Source of the DNA: a bacterium 1XD21-13
GTDB taxonomy: Bacteria > Bacillota > Clostridia > Lachnospirales > Lachnospiraceae
Reading direction: 5' to 3'
Assembly (NCBI GenBank): GCA_009917555.1
Contig: QZDX01000002.1
Coordinates: 336,562 to 400,561 of the forward strand
Length of the DNA: 64,000 nt
Below, piece after piece: positions 49,078 through 58,800 of this stretch. The notes beneath the pieces were generated by a model, which saw only the letters and a program-made list of their open reading frames with translations, searched no databases and was not told the origin of the DNA. Every line of letters starts with the position of its first letter. Position 1 is the first letter of the stretch. A program made the position numbers and the translations under genes.

Positions 49078-50586
49078 ATGCTTATGAAACGAACCGCAGG
49101 CATTTTGCTTCCCATTTCCAGCCTGCCCTCTGCCTATGGCATTGGCTGTTTTTCCAAGAGTGCCTATGATTTTTTGGACTGGCTTAAGGAGGCCGGGCAG
49201 TCCTATTGGCAGATTCTTCCCTTAGGGCCTACCAGCTATGGGGATTCCCCCTATCAATCCTTTTCCACCTTTGCTGGCAATCCTTATTTTATCAGCCTGG
49301 AGGCTTTGATTGAGGAGGGGGTCCTGACCAAGGAGGAATGTGAGGCCGCGGATTTTGGAAGCCTTGACAACGATATTGCCTACAAGAAGCTCTACGACAA
49401 CCGCTATCCTCTGCTGCGCAAAGCCTATGAGCGGAGCCATATTGCGGAGAATCCCGACTATCTTCGCTTTGTTGAGGAAAATAAGTGGTGGCTCTCGGAT
49501 TATGCCCTGTTTATGGCCGTGAAGGGCCGGTTTGACGGACTTGCCTGGACTCAGTGGGCTGAGGACATCCGGCTTCGGTGGGGCTTTGCCATGGATTACT
49601 ACCGCAGAGAGCTGTATTTTGAGATTGAATTTCAACAGTATTTACAATTTAAATTTTTTGAACAGTGGTTTGCCCTGAAGGCTTATGCCAATGAAAAGGG
49701 AATCTCCATTATTGGGGATATTCCCATCTATGTGGCACTGGACAGTGCAGATACCTGGGCCAGACCGGAGCTGTTTCAGCTGGATGAGCAGAATCTTCCC
49801 TGCGCGGTGGCCGGCTGCCCGCCGGACGGCTTTGCCGCGGACGGCCAGCTCTGGGGCAATCCTTTGTACCGTTGGGATTATCATAAGAGCACCGGCTATG
49901 ACTGGTGGCTTTCCCGGCTCTCCTACTGCTTCCGCCTCTATGATGTGGTGCGAATAGACCACTTCCGGGGCTTTGACGAGTATTTCTCCATTCCCTTTGG
50001 GGATGAGACCGCCAAGAACGGCCACTGGGAGAAGGGGCCCGGCATCGATCTGTTCCGTTGTGTGGAGCAGCGCCTGGGCTGGCATGAAGTGATTGCAGAG
50101 GATCTGGGCTATGTGACGGATTCTGTCCGCCAGCTTGTGAGGGAAAGCGGATTTCCTGGCATGAAGGTTCTGGAATTTGCCTTTGATTCCCGCGATACAG
50201 GGGCGGCCAACGACTACCTGCCCCACAATTATGTAGAAAACAGCGTAGCCTACACAGGCACCCACGACAATGAGACCCTGATTGGATGGTTCCAATCCAT
50301 CACTCCCCAGGAGCGGCAGATGACACGCGACTATCTCTGCGATCAGGACACGCCGGACGAAATGCTTCACAAGTCCCTGATTGCGCTGATTATGCGCAGC
50401 AATTCCAAGACCTGTATCATTCCCATCCAGGATTATCTGGGGTATGACAACACAAGCCGGATCAACCAGCCCTCCACCGTGGGGAAAAACTGGCGGTGGC
50501 GGCTTACGAAGGAGGAGCTTTCCGAAGAGCTTAAGGAGGAAATCCGGGCTATGGCGCTGCGGTATGGGCGGATGAATTGGGATTGA
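49078..50586 (+). CDS. malQ: 4-alpha-glucanotransferase (amylomaltase)
   Basis: GH77 enzyme that transfers alpha-1,4-glucan segments in maltodextrin and glycogen metabolism. 502 aa. Opens RTAGILLPISSLPSAYGIGC, then LPLGPTSYGDSPYQSFSTFA. Catalytic nucleophile Asp in VVRIDHFRGFDEYF; acid/base Glu in VIAEDLGYVTDSV; late conserved AYTGTHDNETLIGWF. Two starts (49078 and three codons later) follow AAAGGA. Cytoplasmic. Stands alone. Confidence 0.96.
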   Translation: MLMKRTAGILLPISSLPSAYGIGCFSKSAYDFLDWLKEAGQSYWQILPLGPTSYGDSPYQSFSTFAGNPYFISLEALIEEGVLTKEECEAADFGSLDNDIAYKKLYDNRYPLLRKAYERSHIAENPDYLRFVEENKWWLSDYALFMAVKGRFDGLAWTQWAEDIRLRWGFAMDYYRRELYFEIEFQQYLQFKFFEQWFALKAYANEKGISIIGDIPIYVALDSADTWARPELFQLDEQNLPCAVAGCPPDGFAADGQLWGNPLYRWDYHKSTGYDWWLSRLSYCFRLYDVVRIDHFRGFDEYFSIPFGDETAKNGHWEKGPGIDLFRCVEQRLGWHEVIAEDLGYVTDSVRQLVRESGFPGMKVLEFAFDSRDTGAANDYLPHNYVENSVAYTGTHDNETLIGWFQSITPQERQMTRDYLCDQDTPDEMLHKSLIALIMRSNSKTCIIPIQDYLGYDNTSRINQPSTVGKNWRWRLTKEELSEELKEEIRAMALRYGRMNWD

Positions 50587-50641
50587 ATGGGGCTTTCAGA
50601 GCCTGGACCTTCTGGTTGGAAGGATTATACGTAAAGAAAAA

Positions 50642-50690
50642 GAGACAGTCAGAAAAATGCTTGATTTTCTGGCTGTCTCCTTTTTTATTT
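50642..50690 (+). terminator. Terminator of malQ
   Basis: Stem GAGACAGTCAGAAAA with TTTTCTGGCTGTCTC (50642-50656 with 50665-50679), then TTTTTT. Lies in the convergent region with srtB. Confidence 0.85.
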
Positions 50691-51594
50691 ATTGGATATC
50701 AACTTCCCTTTCGTATGCCCCTTTCAGCACAGCTACCACCAAATACCGGTGATTTTCGTCATGGCCGATACAGGTGTGCAGGGTCAGCAAGCGATTTCCA
50801 AAGGAAGGCTCCACCATATCGTTCATGTAACCGGGTGATTCCTTCAGCTCCTCCACATAGGCCGTATAATCCCCCTCCTCCTCATAATCCAAATAGTTGG
50901 GGAGATATACGCTTCTGAACTTCACTGCCGCAAATATCTGATACAAAAGCGTCCGTTCCGGCAAATGAATGTATACATAGGGGTGCTCCGCAAAAAAGGC
51001 GGCTTTTTCATAATCATGAAGGCTTCCGAACATGGTGTCATTTTTCATATTATGACCGTAGAGGATGGTATTCATATCCGAAAAATCCTTTACATTTATC
51101 GTCTCCGAATAGATGCTCCCCGGAAGGCCCTCTATGTGATCGATGGTATGGTGGAGGTAATATTCATCATCTGTGGGATGCTGCAGAACCGGGTAATCCA
51201 CCAGGGTGCCAGGGACCGTGATCCAGGCATAGACATCCTCATTCTGCTCCCAAAGGGCCGCAAAATCTACCGTGTTTGGAAGCTGCAGAGAGGGGTCCAC
51301 CTTCGGCAGCCTGTCCTGCCAAGCCTCTTCTTCCTCTTCTTCCTCCTCTTCATTCCGTGTGACTGCTTCAGTCTTTGCCCTCTGTACCTTTGCAATCATT
51401 GCTGTCTGTGGGCCAGCTCCCCCTTGGAGAGTTTTACCTTCCTCCCCTAAAAGCTCCTCAAGCAAAGCTTCTGCCTGGCCACTTTTCACACTAAAACAGA
51501 CTGCAACAGCCAAGTAGACCACCAGAAGGGGCCCCAAAAGCAGTAAAATTCTATTTCTCACATGTTTTCTTTTCTGTCTTATACGTTCGTTCAT
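50689..51594 (-). CDS. srtB: Class B sortase
   Basis: 301 aa. N-terminal membrane anchor (residues about 15-36), then an acidic linker with a run of nine Glu at 82-90, then the sortase domain. Catalytic His181 in ILYGHNM, Cys275 in LLTLHTCIGHDE and Arg283 in NHRYLV are all present. Class B sortases anchor specific surface proteins or pilins to peptidoglycan. No protein in the window ends in a recognisable sorting signal, so the substrate is elsewhere. Last gene of the 62-50.7 kb cluster, 24 nt after the HD-GYP gene. Confidence 0.92.
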   Translation of the reverse strand: MNERIRQKRKHVRNRILLLLGPLLVVYLAVAVCFSVKSGQAEALLEELLGEEGKTLQGGAGPQTAMIAKVQRAKTEAVTRNEEEEEEEEEAWQDRLPKVDPSLQLPNTVDFAALWEQNEDVYAWITVPGTLVDYPVLQHPTDDEYYLHHTIDHIEGLPGSIYSETINVKDFSDMNTILYGHNMKNDTMFGSLHDYEKAAFFAEHPYVYIHLPERTLLYQIFAAVKFRSVYLPNYLDYEEEGDYTAYVEELKESPGYMNDMVEPSFGNRLLTLHTCIGHDENHRYLVVAVLKGAYEREVDIQ

Positions 51595-51618
51595 GGCAAT
51601 CTCATCATTACAATCTAC

Positions 51619-53070
51619 TCAAGCTTCCCAGCATCGGCTCCTAATAAACAGCTCCGTTAGCTCTTTATCCAGCTTTCCCTCTTGCTCTGCCATACTTTTT
51701 AGAATGGATAAAGCTCTCTCTACTGGCATTGCCCTCTTATAAGGCCGATCATCCGCTACCAGAGAATCGAAAATATCCAGAATCGTAATCATCCGCACCT
51801 CATAGGGAACCTCATCCCCCTGCATGTGCCTGGGATACCCCGTTCCGTTCAAGAACTCATGGTGCGCAGCTGCCCACTCCCGTACATGAGAGAGATTGTT
51901 GGAAAAATGAATTTGTGACAGGAGCCTGTCCGTAATGGACACATGCTCCTCCATAATTCCTCTCTCCTCCTCTGAGAGGGTTCCCTTTCGTATAGAAAGC
52001 ATTGCATATTCCTCTGATTCAATCCACGGATGCTCCCTGCCCTCCCTATCTCTGTAAGTCCGCCCGCGAAGCTCCTCCAATTGTCCTAAGAGTTCGTCTC
52101 TCACAAATCCTGCTGTATTTATCTCCTGGATAAGTGCCCAGGCATCCTTTGTCCGACTTATTTCCTGTTCCTTTTCTTCCAGGGTTATATATCCACTCAG
52201 ATATGCAATCTCCGCTCGAAGCCGGATCGCCTCCATACGCTGGTCGATCTGGGAATACTGCTCTGGTAGAAGACGCTTTGCCTTATTCATCACCTCCAGC
52301 GGAGTTACCAGCTTCCCAATATCATGAAGCAGGATACTCATCAAAAATTCTTCCTTCTCATCTGCTGAAAACGATCTCTGCCCTTCACAGGCTCCCAAAT
52401 AATCCACAAACCGCCCACCACATTCTGCCATATGGCGAGCATGGCTGGCATTGTAGGGCGTCCTCTCATCAACAGCCGCAGACATCACCCGTACAAAGGA
52501 TTGAAACAGATCTTTGATCTCCTCCATATAGCGCACATTTTGAATGGTAATTGCCGCCTGGGATGCCACAGACTCCACTACTAAAGCCATATCAGGGGCA
52601 AAAGCGCAGACATTTCCTTCCTCATCTAACGCATTGATAAGCTGAAGGACGCCAATCCGCTCCCCTTCTCGATTACGCATAGGTACTACCAGCATGGAAC
52701 GAGTATTATAGCCTGTCATGGCATCATAGCGAATAGGGCCTGAAAAATCATAATCCTTATTATTTTTTACATCCTCAATACAGATGGTGCGATCCTCCAA
52801 TAGTGCCATGGCACACACATTGTCACAGCTTAAGGGAACTGGCGGAAGATTTGGCGCCCCCTTCGTCCCCCCCGAATAAGTATTCAAGGTATCATTGCGC
52901 ATAATCTCAAACCGCAGGGCATCACCCTCCCGAAGATACAGTGTCCCTGCATCACAGGCCGCAAGCTCCATCACACATACAAGAATCTGCTCCAACAGGC
53001 GGTTCAAATCCCGCTCGGAGGACAATAAGACACCTACCCGCAAAATTTTTTCCATATCCTCTTGTCTCAT
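51619..53070 (-). CDS. GAF domain-HD-GYP phosphodiesterase
   Basis: 483 aa. GAF domain residues about 15-180 (CDAGTLYLREGDALRFEIMR, GYNTRSMLVVPMRNREGERI). HD domain: HD249-250 in SILLHDIGKLVTP, and HHE403-405 in AAHHEFLNGTGYP, the HHExxNGxGYP signature of c-di-GMP phosphodiesterases. Between HD and HHE there are about 95 residues more than in standard HD-GYP proteins, a charged helical insertion (about 275-365). Start overlaps the metallo-hydrolase stop (ATGA). Could also act on cyclic nucleotides made by the neighbouring cyclase. Confidence 0.88.
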   Translation of the reverse strand: MRQEDMEKILRVGVLLSSERDLNRLLEQILVCVMELAACDAGTLYLREGDALRFEIMRNDTLNTYSGGTKGAPNLPPVPLSCDNVCAMALLEDRTICIEDVKNNKDYDFSGPIRYDAMTGYNTRSMLVVPMRNREGERIGVLQLINALDEEGNVCAFAPDMALVVESVASQAAITIQNVRYMEEIKDLFQSFVRVMSAAVDERTPYNASHARHMAECGGRFVDYLGACEGQRSFSADEKEEFLMSILLHDIGKLVTPLEVMNKAKRLLPEQYSQIDQRMEAIRLRAEIAYLSGYITLEEKEQEISRTKDAWALIQEINTAGFVRDELLGQLEELRGRTYRDREGREHPWIESEEYAMLSIRKGTLSEEERGIMEEHVSITDRLLSQIHFSNNLSHVREWAAAHHEFLNGTGYPRHMQGDEVPYEVRMITILDIFDSLVADDRPYKRAMPVERALSILKSMAEQEGKLDKELTELFIRSRCWEA

Positions 53071-53903
53071 AAGTGTATCACCATACCCTCCCTTGCAAAG
53101 CAGCAGGACACATCCTCCCGCGCGGCCAGCTCCTGCTGTTTTTGCATAAATTCATCCGTATATTCTCCGGAATAATGGGTCATCAATACCATTTTCACCC
53201 TGGCTTCTCTCCCAAGGGCAATCCCCTGTCTCCAGGAGGAATGGCCCCAGCCCTTGCAGCGCTCCAGATCCTCATCTGTAAAATTTGCATCCCAGATAAG
53301 AAGGCTTCCATCCTGGGAAAAATTCCGAAGCGCTTGGAGCATAGCATCATTCATCTCACAATCCAGTCCATAGATAATGCTCTGCTCCTCCTGTTCCACC
53401 CGATAAAGAAGGCTTCCTCCCGGATGATTTCCCTCCAATGTATGTACCATCACTCCATGGTCAGCCTCTATACCTGCCAGCCGGAAGGAAGCACCTGGCA
53501 CCACCTCATGTATCTCTACATGTGACGGAAAATCAGCCAGTCCAAGGGGCCAATAAGGTCTACCCATAAGCCTCTTAAGACTTTCACAAAATCCAAGCTG
53601 TCCTTCCGTATTCCCATACAAATGTATCTCCGCCTCCGGAACCAGAAAAAGCGGAAAGCCCAAAAGTCCACAGATATGATCCATATGCAGATGGCTGAGT
53701 AAGATATGCACCTTCCTCACCCCCTTAGAGATCAAGGCATCCCCCAGCCCCAAAAGTCCACTCCCTGCATCAAGGATCACAGCTTCCTGATCACATTGAA
53801 CAAAAATACAGGAGGTATTGCCCCCGTATTCCAGAAAATCCCTATGAGCTACCGGGGACGATCCTCTGACACCCCAGATCTCTACACTCCATCTCTTTTC
53901 CAT
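53067..53903 (-). CDS. Metallo-beta-lactamase-fold hydrolase
   Basis: 278 aa from ATG 53903; a frame up to 53963 exists and the binding site (GAGAGG, about 15 nt up) is not decisive. Signature LLSHLHMDHICGLLGFP (HxHxDH), an early GVRGSSPVAHRDFLEYGGNT as in PhnP/RNase Z-like phosphodiesterases, then DHGVMVHTLEGNHPGGSLLY and MTHYSGEYTD. Likely a phosphodiesterase for cyclic nucleotides or similar. Sits between the cyclase and the HD-GYP protein and overlaps the latter by 4 nt. Confidence 0.85.
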   Translation of the reverse strand: MEKRWSVEIWGVRGSSPVAHRDFLEYGGNTSCIFVQCDQEAVILDAGSGLLGLGDALISKGVRKVHILLSHLHMDHICGLLGFPLFLVPEAEIHLYGNTEGQLGFCESLKRLMGRPYWPLGLADFPSHVEIHEVVPGASFRLAGIEADHGVMVHTLEGNHPGGSLLYRVEQEEQSIIYGLDCEMNDAMLQALRNFSQDGSLLIWDANFTDEDLERCKGWGHSSWRQGIALGREARVKMVLMTHYSGEYTDEFMQKQQELAAREDVSCCFAREGMVIHL

Positions 53904-54032
53904 AGATACCCATGATCCTCTCTTGTAGTTACTGTTCTCTTTGCAACCGCCAACCTCTTGCATACTACCCTGCCTGTTTTTATGCTTGCCTGATAGAAAT
54001 TGGGTTAATCGCTTGCAGTCAGTACACTGGAA

Positions 54033-55850
54033 TTACTCTTTTCGGAGCCCCTCCATAACAAGAACCTCCATATCCTTCTTTCCCTTCAGCTTAACCGCAT
54101 ACCCAAGTGAGGTGGTCAAAATTCGATCACCCAGTGCATCCGCAACCTCCCTGGAAATATAAATGGTTCCTCCTGGAGCATTCGCCTCCAAACGGGCTGC
54201 CGTGTTGACCGTATCCCCGATGGCCGTATAGTCCATGCGCTTTTGGGAGCCAATATTGCCTACCACGGCCTTACCCACATGAACACCAATCCCAAAGGAT
54301 ACCGTCCTTCCATACTCCTTCAAAAGTTCTTCACTAAGCACGCGGGAGCCCTCCACCATATCGGCCGCTGCCTGAACCGCATGCATCACGTAATCCTCCT
54401 GTGGAAGAGGGGCTCCCCAGAAGGCCATGGCCGCATCCCCCACAAATTTATCTAAGGTTCCTCCATTTTTAAAAATGCAATCCGAAATCAAAGCAAGATA
54501 ACGATTCAAAATCTCCACTACCCGGGTAGGATCCATATTCTCTGACATGGTTGTAAAGCCCCGCACATCCACAAAAAGTACTGCTATCTGTGTAAGCCGC
54601 CCATCCGTATCCAGAGCATCTCCGCCCTCCTTTAAAATCTCGGTCACAATCTCCGGTGCCACATAGCGCTGGAAGGTATTGGTCACTCGACGCTTCTCCA
54701 AGGCTGCCTGCACATAATTGACACCAATGCATCCAATATACAGCACCGTAAGCCCCGCCGGAATCCACAACACATGGCATACCCATCCCATCCCATAAAG
54801 CACCCTGTCCAGTAACAGGCTTCCTACCGATGTCACCACCCAGAGAGGTGTAGAAAAGCGTATCGGAAGCTGGTAAAACAAAATTCCCCCAAGTAAAAGG
54901 AGCAGGAACAGGAAAAAAAGCTGGATTCCCTCTCCCGCCTCCTGCTTGTATTCCTCCCACAGGAGGGCTTGAATGGCATTTGCCTGATACTCGATTCCAT
55001 ACATGGCTTTGGCATGATCCGCCGACGTCACATAGCTGTCCTGAAGCCCTGCCGCATAGGGACCGATGAGCACAATCTTATCTGCAAAATACTCCGGGCC
55101 TATCTCACCGGAAAGGAGATCCGCTACGGAAATGGATTCGTCAAAATCTCCTGGCATTCCGCAAAAGGGCACATACCAGAAGGCTCTCGCGTCCACAGGC
55201 GGTAAAGCCACTGGCTCCTCTCCTCTGGCCTCTCGGTACAACTGTGTCACAGCCAGTGCCATGGAAGGTATCTTCGTTCCGTCTGACAGTGTAATATCCA
55301 ACAAATGATGCCGCAAAATCCCATCCTTATCCAGCATGGCGTTGATATGCCCCTGACGGGTCACTGCCTTTAGCGCCTCATAGGGCTCCTCAAAGGCTGT
55401 CATGGAAAACGTGTCAAGCCGATATATGCCCTTCTCATCCTCAGTCAGAGCAGTTCCAAATTCTGCTGCACAGGCAGTCACAACATTTTGGTATTTGCCA
55501 GCCGCCTCAGCCAGCCATACATCCATCTCCGGATCTGTCTCTCCAGCATAAAGAACATCCACTGCAATCACTGCAGGGTGACAGTCCTCCGACGCATTCA
55601 GCGCTTCCAGGGTCATGGCAAGGATGTCCCGTCCCCACTGGTTATAGGGACCAATCTCCTCCAATGCACGCTGATCAATCTCTACCAGAACAATCTCTCC
55701 ATCTGAAGCGCTACGGCTCTGATACCATCGATCTGACAGTGACAGATCTACTGCCTCCAACAAACCGGAAGCCGCCAGCAGGGTCAATGCCCCAGCTATA
55801 GCCGCCATCCCCAGGAGCTTCTTTATCTGAAACATTCCTTGCCTTTTCAT
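54033..55850 (-). CDS. CHASE2-domain class III adenylate/guanylate cyclase
   Basis: 605 aa. N-terminal helix (about 11-33), extracellular CHASE2 domain (about 35-305: SLSDRWYQSRSASDGEIVLV, VLIGPYAAGLQDSYVTSADH), then three membrane helices (about 308-385). Cytoplasmic cyclase domain (about 415-600): metal Asp428 in VLFVDVRGFTTMS and Asp472 in KFVGDAAMAFWGAP, plus transition-state Asn/Arg in GDTVNTAARLEAN. It would make a cyclic nucleotide in response to an external signal. Its start overlaps the end of the giant FecR gene by 4 nt (ATGA). Confidence 0.92.
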   Translation of the reverse strand: MKRQGMFQIKKLLGMAAIAGALTLLAASGLLEAVDLSLSDRWYQSRSASDGEIVLVEIDQRALEEIGPYNQWGRDILAMTLEALNASEDCHPAVIAVDVLYAGETDPEMDVWLAEAAGKYQNVVTACAAEFGTALTEDEKGIYRLDTFSMTAFEEPYEALKAVTRQGHINAMLDKDGILRHHLLDITLSDGTKIPSMALAVTQLYREARGEEPVALPPVDARAFWYVPFCGMPGDFDESISVADLLSGEIGPEYFADKIVLIGPYAAGLQDSYVTSADHAKAMYGIEYQANAIQALLWEEYKQEAGEGIQLFFLFLLLLLGGILFYQLPIRFSTPLWVVTSVGSLLLDRVLYGMGWVCHVLWIPAGLTVLYIGCIGVNYVQAALEKRRVTNTFQRYVAPEIVTEILKEGGDALDTDGRLTQIAVLFVDVRGFTTMSENMDPTRVVEILNRYLALISDCIFKNGGTLDKFVGDAAMAFWGAPLPQEDYVMHAVQAAADMVEGSRVLSEELLKEYGRTVSFGIGVHVGKAVVGNIGSQKRMDYTAIGDTVNTAARLEANAPGGTIYISREVADALGDRILTTSLGYAVKLKGKKDMEVLVMEGLRKE

Positions 55851-58800
55851 AAATCCTCCTGCGCTTCCTCCGGCTCCATAGCTGCATCGTCACCCTCTTT
55901 TATCATATCCTCTTTTTCGGAAGGAAGCAAGGCATCTTCGCTTTCAAGAGACGTCTTTTTTTCTGATTCTTCCTCCTGGTCCTTCTCTTCTTCTTGGTCC
56001 TTCTCTTCTTCCGTCTCTTCCTTTTCTTCCCCTAAGTCATCAGGTTTTTGGTTCTCGCCATCCACCTGTTCTTCGGGCAGCTGATCCTCCAAAGGCTCAC
56101 TTTCCGTCTGATCCGGCAGGATAGAAAGGAATGCTGCACTTGTGCCGCTAACCAGATAGGTACAGTCATCCTCTCCTAACACAGTTTTGTAGCCTGATAC
56201 CTCTGAATATAATTTCCAATTGGAGGGATTCCCCATATCAAGTGCCTCAAAATAAACCAATGGCTCTCTGTTTCCTCTAACCCGCACTTCTGTTCCACTT
56301 CCCACCAACAAAACTCCCTGTGGGAAATACTTCTTATTGGTAAATCCTCCAAGGTTTAATGCTGCATAGCTTCCGTCCCATGTCCTATCACTGCTTTCGC
56401 TACTTTCATTGACAATACTCCCGCCATTCCAATGCACTTCCAGACGCGGCTGTACATCTGTATGATATATGTCATTAATAGCTACCGTGCCGTTGCTACA
56501 TTCAGAAGATAACTGAGCTCCTTCTCCTACACTCAGCAGAAGCTTTCCCTTATGTCCAAATAAAGAACCATCTATTACGGAAGCTGTTCTTCCGTCCAAG
56601 CTTGCTTTCGAAATCTCAATATTTGTGTTCCCTGTAGGCCATTCTCCCTGGCCAGGTCCTTCCACAAGATGAATAATAGAGCTTTCGCTATTATTGGAAA
56701 GACTTGCCCCTCCTTTAATCTGAATTGTCTTCTCCTGATTACTCGGTATAATCCAGATCAAACCTTGATCTCCCTTTCCCGAAAGTATACCTCCATCTAT
56801 GGAAAGAGTACCCTTAGTAACCTCAATGGCTTTATCAACTACTGTGACTGTACAATTTGAAAGTGTACAGTCAACGCTTTTAGAACCATTGTCATGATTG
56901 GAAGGCGTATCGCTTGCCGCTTGCGCACTTGCATGATTGATAAGGCCATTACAGATATCTCCTTCTATGGTGCTATCCTGGATGCTGAGCTTAGCGTCAC
57001 CACTTTTACTTCCATTCCATATCTCTCCATAGATTTTAGAGCCTGATGATTCTGATTTTATGGTGCAGCTTCCGTCATTAGAGATTGCAGGCTCGCTCCC
57101 CCCTCTTCCTTGTATTATTACATCTGTCATGGTGAGAGCATCTGAATCCTCTTTCTTCACATTAACTACAGAGCCTACCTTTCCGCCCTTTGCCTCACAG
57201 TAACCCGAATTGTAAAGCTGAACTATGTTTGCATCCCATATTCTACATATACCATCCCAGTTATCCATCTCTGTGATTTCACTATTTCTTATAGTACAGG
57301 TTCCCAAATTCTCTAGCCTGCCTATCTGAGTCTCATCTGATACAGTACAAGTTCCATTCTTCACTATGACACTTCCATATCCTGACACAGTAGCCTGGGA
57401 CAATGTAACATCAGCTTTTCCTTGAATTTCTACAGCATCTGGGGAAAAAACTGTTCCATTTTTTATCTCCCACACCGCCTGATTTTGAAAACAGAGCTTG
57501 GCATTAGATGGCTGTAGATCAAGTGCCATCCCATTCAAATCCAGCACAACCGGAGCGCCAGCTGTCCCTCCTTTTGCTTCTATCGTGGTGTTAAGACCTG
57601 TGTCTGATATATTTCCGCTCAGGGTAATTCTGTCACCCTTTCCGGCATTGATCACTTCTACTGCATCGGAGAAGCTTTCACCTAAGCTACCTAAAGTCAC
57701 AAGACCATCTGTGCCTTGCTTGGTTACGTAGAGTGCCTCCAACTCGTCTCCAACAGGAACTGCCTCTGCATAGGTTTTGTCGGCAGACACATAGTTTAAG
57801 CTTATATCTGTGGAAAAAAAGGAATTTTTTGTATCAAGGGTAAGCAACTTCAAAGGTTCCTTCGCTTCCACAACCGCCTGATCCGAAAGCTCCAGGTTAC
57901 CACCCATGAAAAGTATTGCAGAGCCACCATTTTCATTTCGGATCGTTCCTCCCGAAACAAGAACATCCGTTCTTTCTTTATGAGAATCGGGGGACCAAAT
58001 CTCCAGAGCCACGGTATCCTCTCCTTTCGGAGCCTTCACCATTCCGCCGGATATCACAAGCGTGCCGTCTTTTACCCAGACTCCTTCCTCTACCGTTCCT
58101 CCAGATATCCGAACAGTCGCCTTAGAGGTATTCAAGGTATGTACACGGGTGACACTACCGCTTTCCATAGTAAAGGACGCCGCCTGATAATTCTCTACTC
58201 TCCCTTCAATCACACCTTTATTTACAATCACTCCCTTGCCATCTTCATCCTGATTCAAATTTTTAAGAGTCAGAATCTCCCCATCGCTGTTTTTCAAAGA
58301 CAATTTTCCACCTTCTTCAACGAGAATCGTCCCATAATTTCTAAGTTCGCTTCCAACAAGCCCCTGATCCTTTGTAAGGCTGGCGGATGTTGATTCTGAG
58401 GAGGGAGGCTCTGGGGCAGATGGCTTTGAAGAAGACGGCTTTGAACCCGCTCCAGAACTATGGTCAGGCTCAGAAACGGCCACCTGCATTTTTTCAGTGA
58501 AAATCCCCCCAGACAGGGGTGTGCAGGGCATAGATGGAGGCATCACAATGCCAGGAAAATATCGTGCAGGTCCTCCTCCATCTGCAAGCTCTCTTCCATC
58601 CTCTAAGGCTTCCGGCTCTTCATTTTCTTTCCCCAACGCCGCATCCGCCAGCTTCGTTTCACCCCATACCGGATCGCGAAGAAGCTCCTGTGGTTTTTGC
58701 TCCGACTGCTGTTCTGGCTTTTGGAGGTTGTTTATGCTGCTATTATCAAAAGACTCCTGCACTGCATAAGCCGTTCCCACAGCCTTCGCAGCTTGGATAG

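Noticed and set aside
49222..50370. Minus-strand frames inside malQ
   Set aside because: MalQ is complete on the plus strand with all catalytic motifs; the opposite frames show no family features.
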